64,000 nt of DNA from Paenibacillus ihbetae. GTDB lineage: Bacteria; Bacillota; Bacilli; Paenibacillales; Paenibacillaceae. The translations under genes were made by a program, and so were the position numbers. The stretch covers positions 1,054,001-1,118,000 of the forward strand of contig NZ_CP016809.1 in the NCBI RefSeq assembly GCF_002741055.1. Reading direction: 5' to 3'. The notes below the pieces were generated by a model. The model was given only the letters and a program-made list of their open reading frames with translations, did not search any database and had not been told where the DNA came from. Of this stretch, positions 60,026 through 64,000 are shown piece after piece (within the stretch, counting starts at the first letter, position 1; each line of letters starts with the position of its first letter).

Positions 60026-60313
60026 TTAACGGAACATCCCCCACAGCTTGATTAAATGAAATGTATTGTTCGGATCGATGCGCTGTGCAAGCACGAATTG
60101 AACGATCTGCTGTTCCTGCACGGAGCTCAGCCTTTCGTTTAAGATGCCGCTGGCGGTTCGCACCAATTGATGGACCTTCACGCTGTTCTGCAGATCCGCC
60201 TTGGTCAAGCCTTGCGTCAGGCCCTTGATTCTTTCTTTGACGAGCGGGTTTTTCATCTTAAGCTTGATGCGTTCCACCAGCTGCGGACTAATCCCGTACT
60301 GCTGATAACTCAA
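60026..60313 (-). CDS. spoVIF: Stage VI sporulation protein F-like
   Basis: The 95-residue helical protein has the features of the SpoVIF (YjcC) family: LTKADLQNSVKVHQLVRTASGI and VQEQQIVQFVLAQRIDP in the middle and end. SpoVIF is needed for spore coat gene expression and germination properties in B. subtilis. Assignment is from the general pattern and length. A terminator region follows. It suggests the host makes endospores. Confidence 0.6.
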   Translation of the reverse strand: MSYQQYGISPQLVERIKLKMKNPLVKERIKGLTQGLTKADLQNSVKVHQLVRTASGILNERLSSVQEQQIVQFVLAQRIDPNNTFHLIKLWGMFR

Positions 60314-60454
60314 TGGTAAGGCACCTCCCGTAATAATTGCTGTCGCCTTTTTTGAGTATATGACGAAGGCCCGTCCATTGTGCCAACGGATTCCCGCATC
60401 CTGCCCGCTCCCGGCTTGAGGCTGCTTCTTCGAAGCTTCTACGCCCCTTGGATT

Positions 60455-62506
60455 TTAATCCATAATATCGCCTTGAAAAATCTTCTCCTGCTGCAAATAA
60501 TCCCGCAGCGGCTCATATTCGGGCGAGGTCCAGAAGGAGCTGTCGCTCACCAGAGCGGCCGCATCATCCCTTGCCTCCTCCACGACTTTGAAATCGGCCA
60601 CCATGTCGGCCAGCCGGAATTCCGGCAGACCGCTTTGCTTCGTCCCGAAGAAATCCCCGGGCCCCCGCAGCTCCAAATCCCGCCGGGACACCTCGAAGCC
60701 GTCCTCCGTTTCGGTCATCACCTGCATCCGCTCCTGCCCAACCTCGGACTTCGGATCGGCGACCAGCACGCAGTACGACGCGTGCTCACCGCGGCCGACC
60801 CGGCCCCGCAGCTGGTGCAGCTGCGACAAGCCGAAACGGTCGGCGTCCATGATGACCATCAGGGTGGCGTTCGGCACATCGACGCCGACCTCCACGACCG
60901 TGGTCGAAATTAACAGCTGCACTTCATTCTCATAGAACTGGCGCATCACTTCATCCTTCTCGGCGGGCGTCATCCGCCCGTGCAGCAAGCCGACCCGATA
61001 GCGCGGGAACGCCTGCTGCATCTGGACATGCAGATCGATCGCATTTTGCACATCCAGCTTATCCGACTCCTCGATCAACGGCGCGATCAGATACGCCTGC
61101 CGGCCCTGATCCACTTCCCTGGAGATAAAGCCAAGCACGCGGTCCATCAGATCATGCTTGACCCAATACGTGGTGATCGGAATGCGCCCCTTCGGACGCT
61201 CCGACAGCGTCGACACATCCATATCGCCGAAGGCGGTGATAGCCAGCGTCCGCGGGATCGGCGTCGCGGTCATCGTAAGCACATCGGGATTGTAGCCTTT
61301 ACGGCGCAGGATGCTCCGCTGGTTGACCCCAAACCGGTGCTGCTCATCGGTGACGACAAGACCCAGCTGCCGGAAAAATACATCATCCTGGATGAGAGCA
61401 TGGGTGCCGACAACGACATCCGTCAATCCCATCTGGAGCGAGGCCAGCAGATCCTTGCGCTTTTTCCCCGTCACGCTTCCGGTAAGCAGGCCTACCGTAA
61501 TGCCGAACGGCTCGAACAGCTTCTGCAGAGAGCGCATATGCTGCTCCGCCAAAATTTCGGTCGGCACCATCAAGGCCCCCTGAAAGCCGGATCGCACGGT
61601 TGTATACAAGGCGATAGCCGCAACGACCGTCTTACCGGAACCGACATCTCCTTGAAGGAGACGGTTCATGCAATAAGGAGAGCGCATGTCATGCAAAATC
61701 TCCAGCTCCACCTTTTTCTGGGCGTCGGTCAGCTCGAACGGCAGGCTGCGCACGAATTCCCGTATGGTGGCATTATCGGCCGTATGAACCACGCCGTCCA
61801 TCCGGCCGCGGTTCAATGCGCGGAACGCCTGCATCTTCAGCTGGAACAGAAACAGCTCCTCATATACCATCCGGCGCCGGCCTTCCTGCCCTTCCTTGGA
61901 GTCGACCGGCTGATGGATCGTCATAATCGCACGCTTGCGAGGCATCAGATCGTACTTCTGCAGCAGCGGTTTCGGCAAAATTTCAGGAATCATCTCCCCG
62001 TACTGCTCCAATGCCTGTCCCATCGTCTTGCGGATCCAGGACTGCGTAATTTTCCCGCCGATGGAATAGACGGGCTGCAGTGTGCCGCTGCGGAACGCCC
62101 CTTTATCGGGAAATTCCGATTCCGAGACGGTCAGCTGCATTCTCCGTTGATCCCACTTGCCGGTCAGCACGATTTCCCGCCCGGCGGTCAGCTGGTCCTT
62201 CAGGAAATGCCGATTGAACCAGGTCGCCGTAAACATCCAGCTCTCGGCCAGCATTTTGCAGGTCAGGCGGGACTTTCGCCCGTAACGCTGCAGAACGGGG
62301 ACGCTGGCGACTTTCGCCTGGATCGTGATTTTATCCCCGTCCTTCACTTCGCTTAAACTCCGTAGCCGGTAATCCTCATACCGGAACGGATAATATTCGA
62401 GCAAATCCTTAACCGTATAGACGCCAAAGGCGTGAAGCTCCCCTTCTTTCAGAGCGCTCACGCCGTTGATCTGTCTGACGGATATGGAATCGAGTTTGAG
62501 ACTCAT
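60455..62506 (-). CDS. recG: ATP-dependent DNA helicase RecG
   Basis: The 683-residue helicase has an N-terminal wedge/OB domain, then superfamily 2 motifs: GDVGSGKT (Walker A), VVTDEQHRFGVNQR (DEQH box) and VGVDVPNATLMVIMDADRFGLSQLHQLRGRVGRG in segments (motif VI). It reverses stalled replication forks and processes recombination intermediates. Start: ATG at 62506 with GAGG 12 nt upstream, or ATG at 62515 which is very close to it. DegV lies 9-18 bp upstream on the same strand, so they are co-transcribed with FakA. Confidence 0.95.
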   Translation of the reverse strand: MSLKLDSISVRQINGVSALKEGELHAFGVYTVKDLLEYYPFRYEDYRLRSLSEVKDGDKITIQAKVASVPVLQRYGRKSRLTCKMLAESWMFTATWFNRHFLKDQLTAGREIVLTGKWDQRRMQLTVSESEFPDKGAFRSGTLQPVYSIGGKITQSWIRKTMGQALEQYGEMIPEILPKPLLQKYDLMPRKRAIMTIHQPVDSKEGQEGRRRMVYEELFLFQLKMQAFRALNRGRMDGVVHTADNATIREFVRSLPFELTDAQKKVELEILHDMRSPYCMNRLLQGDVGSGKTVVAAIALYTTVRSGFQGALMVPTEILAEQHMRSLQKLFEPFGITVGLLTGSVTGKKRKDLLASLQMGLTDVVVGTHALIQDDVFFRQLGLVVTDEQHRFGVNQRSILRRKGYNPDVLTMTATPIPRTLAITAFGDMDVSTLSERPKGRIPITTYWVKHDLMDRVLGFISREVDQGRQAYLIAPLIEESDKLDVQNAIDLHVQMQQAFPRYRVGLLHGRMTPAEKDEVMRQFYENEVQLLISTTVVEVGVDVPNATLMVIMDADRFGLSQLHQLRGRVGRGEHASYCVLVADPKSEVGQERMQVMTETEDGFEVSRRDLELRGPGDFFGTKQSGLPEFRLADMVADFKVVEEARDDAAALVSDSSFWTSPEYEPLRDYLQQEKIFQGDIMD

Positions 62507-62524
62507 ATCTATCATCTACCTCAC

Positions 62525-63382
62525 TTAAGCAGGCCAAATATAAGCTGCAATCGTTCCCGGCCCGACATGCGTGCCGATCACGGGGCCGATTTCGGAATAT
62601 ACGACATCCTCCACCGTGAACACCGCTGACAGCTGCTGCAGGAAATCCTCCACCAGAGACCGGTCAGCCGTATGTCCCACAGCCACCTTGATATGACGAA
62701 CCTCCGGCAGATCCTGCTGAAACAGCTCGATCATGCGGGCGGTCGCTTTCTTGCGTCCCCGAACCTTCTCCACCGGAAAAATAATGCCTTCATCATCAAT
62801 GGACAGGATCGGCTTGATGTTAAGCAGCGTACCGAGCACCGCCGAAGCCTTGCCGATTCTGCCGCCCTTCTGTAAATACTCCAGCGTATCGACCAGGAAA
62901 TACAGTCTCCGTTTGCTGCGAAGCTCCTCCAAGGAGGCGACGATATCCGCAGCAGCCGCTCCTTCTTCGGCAAGCCTTGCTGCATGTACGACAAACAGGC
63001 CGAAGCCGTAGGAGGCGGACTTGGAATCCCATACGGTAATATCCGCATCCCGCTCAATGAGCGAAGTCGCGAGCAGAGCGGACTGGTAGGTGCCGCTCAG
63101 TCCCGATGAAATGTGTATTGATATAATCGAACAGCCCGGATACCGGTCCAGAATGGATTCATACACGGCAACGAAATCCGCCGGCGACGGCTGGGAGGTG
63201 GTCGGCAGCTGCGCTGACTGTATCAGCTTCTTGTAAAATTCCCCCGCCGATATTTCAACACCGTCCAAATAGGTCTCTTCTCCGAACATCAGTCTCAGCG
63301 GCACGATATGAATGTTGTGCTGCTTCACCAGGTCTGCCGGAATATCCGCTGTGCTGTCTGTCACAATCACGGTCTTATTCAC
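62525..63382 (-). CDS. DegV family fatty-acid-binding protein (FakB-like)
   Basis: The 285-residue protein has the two-domain DegV fold with TDSTADIPADL (7-17), TSQPSPADF (about 60-68), ISSGLSGTYQSA (about 87-98) and a C-terminal G-rich loop (GPVIGTHVGPGT). Such proteins bind a fatty acid and present it to FakA for phosphorylation. It follows directly upstream of recG and downstream of the FakA/YloV gene, the common Firmicute arrangement. It starts at an ATG after AGGAGGGG. Confidence 0.88.
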   Translation of the reverse strand: MNKTVIVTDSTADIPADLVKQHNIHIVPLRLMFGEETYLDGVEISAGEFYKKLIQSAQLPTTSQPSPADFVAVYESILDRYPGCSIISIHISSGLSGTYQSALLATSLIERDADITVWDSKSASYGFGLFVVHAARLAEEGAAAADIVASLEELRSKRRLYFLVDTLEYLQKGGRIGKASAVLGTLLNIKPILSIDDEGIIFPVEKVRGRKKATARMIELFQQDLPEVRHIKVAVGHTADRSLVEDFLQQLSAVFTVEDVVYSEIGPVIGTHVGPGTIAAYIWPA

Positions 63383-63431
63383 CGGAACCCCTCCTAAAAA
63401 AATACCTTCAAATGAACACCGGTCCGATCGA

Positions 63432-64000
63432 TCAAGATTCTACAGAGAACAGATAGGCATAGATCGGCTGTCCGCCGTAATGAACCTCGACCTCCGCATC
63501 CGGATACTGCTCTTCAAGCCAATTCGTCAATGCGTTGGTCGATTCCTCGGATGCGTCCGCTCCCGTAAGCAGCGTGACGATCTCGTCTCCGGATTGAAGC
63601 ATCTTGCCGAGCAGCTCCTGGGACGTCGTAATCAGATCAGGAGTCGCTGCCACGATGCTGGAGTTGCGGATTCCGATAAACTGTCCCGCCTTAATCTCCA
63701 AATCGTCGATCGTCGTGTCGCGCACCGCATAAGTCACCTGCCCGGACTGCACCCGGGAGATCGCATCCAGCATGTTGTCCGTATTCACGTCTATGCTCTC
63801 ATCCTCTTGGAAAGCAAACGCGGCCGCAATCCCCTGCGGAATTGTCTTGCTCGGAATAACCGTCACTTGACGCTCGCCTTCCAGCAGTTCTCGGGCCTGC
63901 TGGGCAGCAAGCACGATATTGGAATTGTTCGGCAAAATATAGACTTGCTGCGCCGAAATCGAGGAGATCGCGTTCACGAAGTCCTCCGTGCTCGGATTCA
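63432..64000 (-). CDS. FakA/YloV-type DAK2 domain kinase, C-terminal part (truncated by window edge)
   Basis: Only the last ~189 residues are visible; the frame is open to the window edge. The visible part has VYILPNNSNIVLAAQQA, IPSKTIPQGIAA, and a C-terminal ligand-like domain ending YAYLFSVES, the standard tail of YloV/FakA, the kinase that phosphorylates FakB-bound fatty acids. It is followed 49 bp later by the DegV gene, its likely partner. Confidence 0.85.
   Translation of the reverse strand, partial: NPSTEDFVNAISSISAQQVYILPNNSNIVLAAQQARELLEGERQVTVIPSKTIPQGIAAAFAFQEDESIDVNTDNMLDAISRVQSGQVTYAVRDTTIDDLEIKAGQFIGIRNSSIVAATPDLITTSQELLGKMLQSGDEIVTLLTGADASEESTNALTNWLEEQYPDAEVEVHYGGQPIYAYLFSVES

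Overview
The window looks like chromosomal DNA from a spore-forming, low-motility-clade Firmicute of the Paenibacillus type. The grounds are a moderately GC-rich sequence with strong AGGAGG-type ribosome binding sites, frequent GTG/TTG starts, a SpoVIF-like sporulation protein, a Bacillus-type rbs operon, a LexA-type GAAC-N4-GTTC box, and Lpl/YesN-type sugar uptake with its two-component system. The species assignment is inference. No rRNA, tRNA, CRISPR array, phage or transposase was recognised.

Region 1 (1-17.6 kb) begins with the end of a YhgE/Pip-type membrane protein. Then comes an all-minus-strand block of eleven genes that reads as a synthase-dependent exopolysaccharide locus. It has two processive family-2 glycosyltransferases (one with an N-terminal PilZ domain), two nucleotide-sugar dehydrogenases, two NodB-type deacetylase-like proteins, three membrane-anchored glycosidase-like TIM-barrel proteins, a membrane-anchored HEAT-repeat protein, and a degenerate GGDEF-like/receiver protein. 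Several domains have lost key catalytic residues. This is the best candidate in the window for a poorly described system.

Region 2 (18.4-31 kb) holds a divergent HPP/GntR pair and a compact six-gene minus operon: unknown 72-aa protein, Gly/Ser-rich exported protein, ATP-grasp glutathionylspermidine-synthase-like enzyme, DUF4247-like lipoprotein, DUF350 membrane protein and K+ channel. It also holds a glutaredoxin, a His-rich lipoprotein, an isolated cobyric acid synthase and a DoxX-like membrane protein.

Region 3 (29-45 kb) holds a sugar ABC importer (binding protein plus two permeases, no ATPase) with a Gfo/Idh/MocA dehydrogenase. A YesM/YesN-like histidine kinase and AraC response regulator are divergent from it. 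Next is a 1.5-kb convergent intergenic region filled with tandem repeats, then the ribose operon rbsRKDACB with a readable promoter, operator and cre-like site.

Region 4 (45-64 kb) holds arginase and ornithine aminotransferase, a TIGR01777-type epimerase, a MocR regulator, a fused dihydroxyacetone kinase, a sulfatase, and a YdhK-like lipoprotein. It continues with a LexA-boxed operon encoding a Y-family polymerase and a YolD-like protein, a purine permease, an SRAP/YedK protein, SpoVIF, RecG, DegV (FakB-like) and the C-terminal part of a FakA/YloV protein.

A second theme is tandem repeats. A 51-bp unit that can fold as a hairpin forms arrays at 0.8 kb and 37.9-38.8 kb, both between convergent genes. 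Arrays of different units (38 bp, about 28 bp, about 17 bp) lie at 37.5, 2.1 and 50.3 kb. All coordinates and motifs were read by eye; no database search was run.
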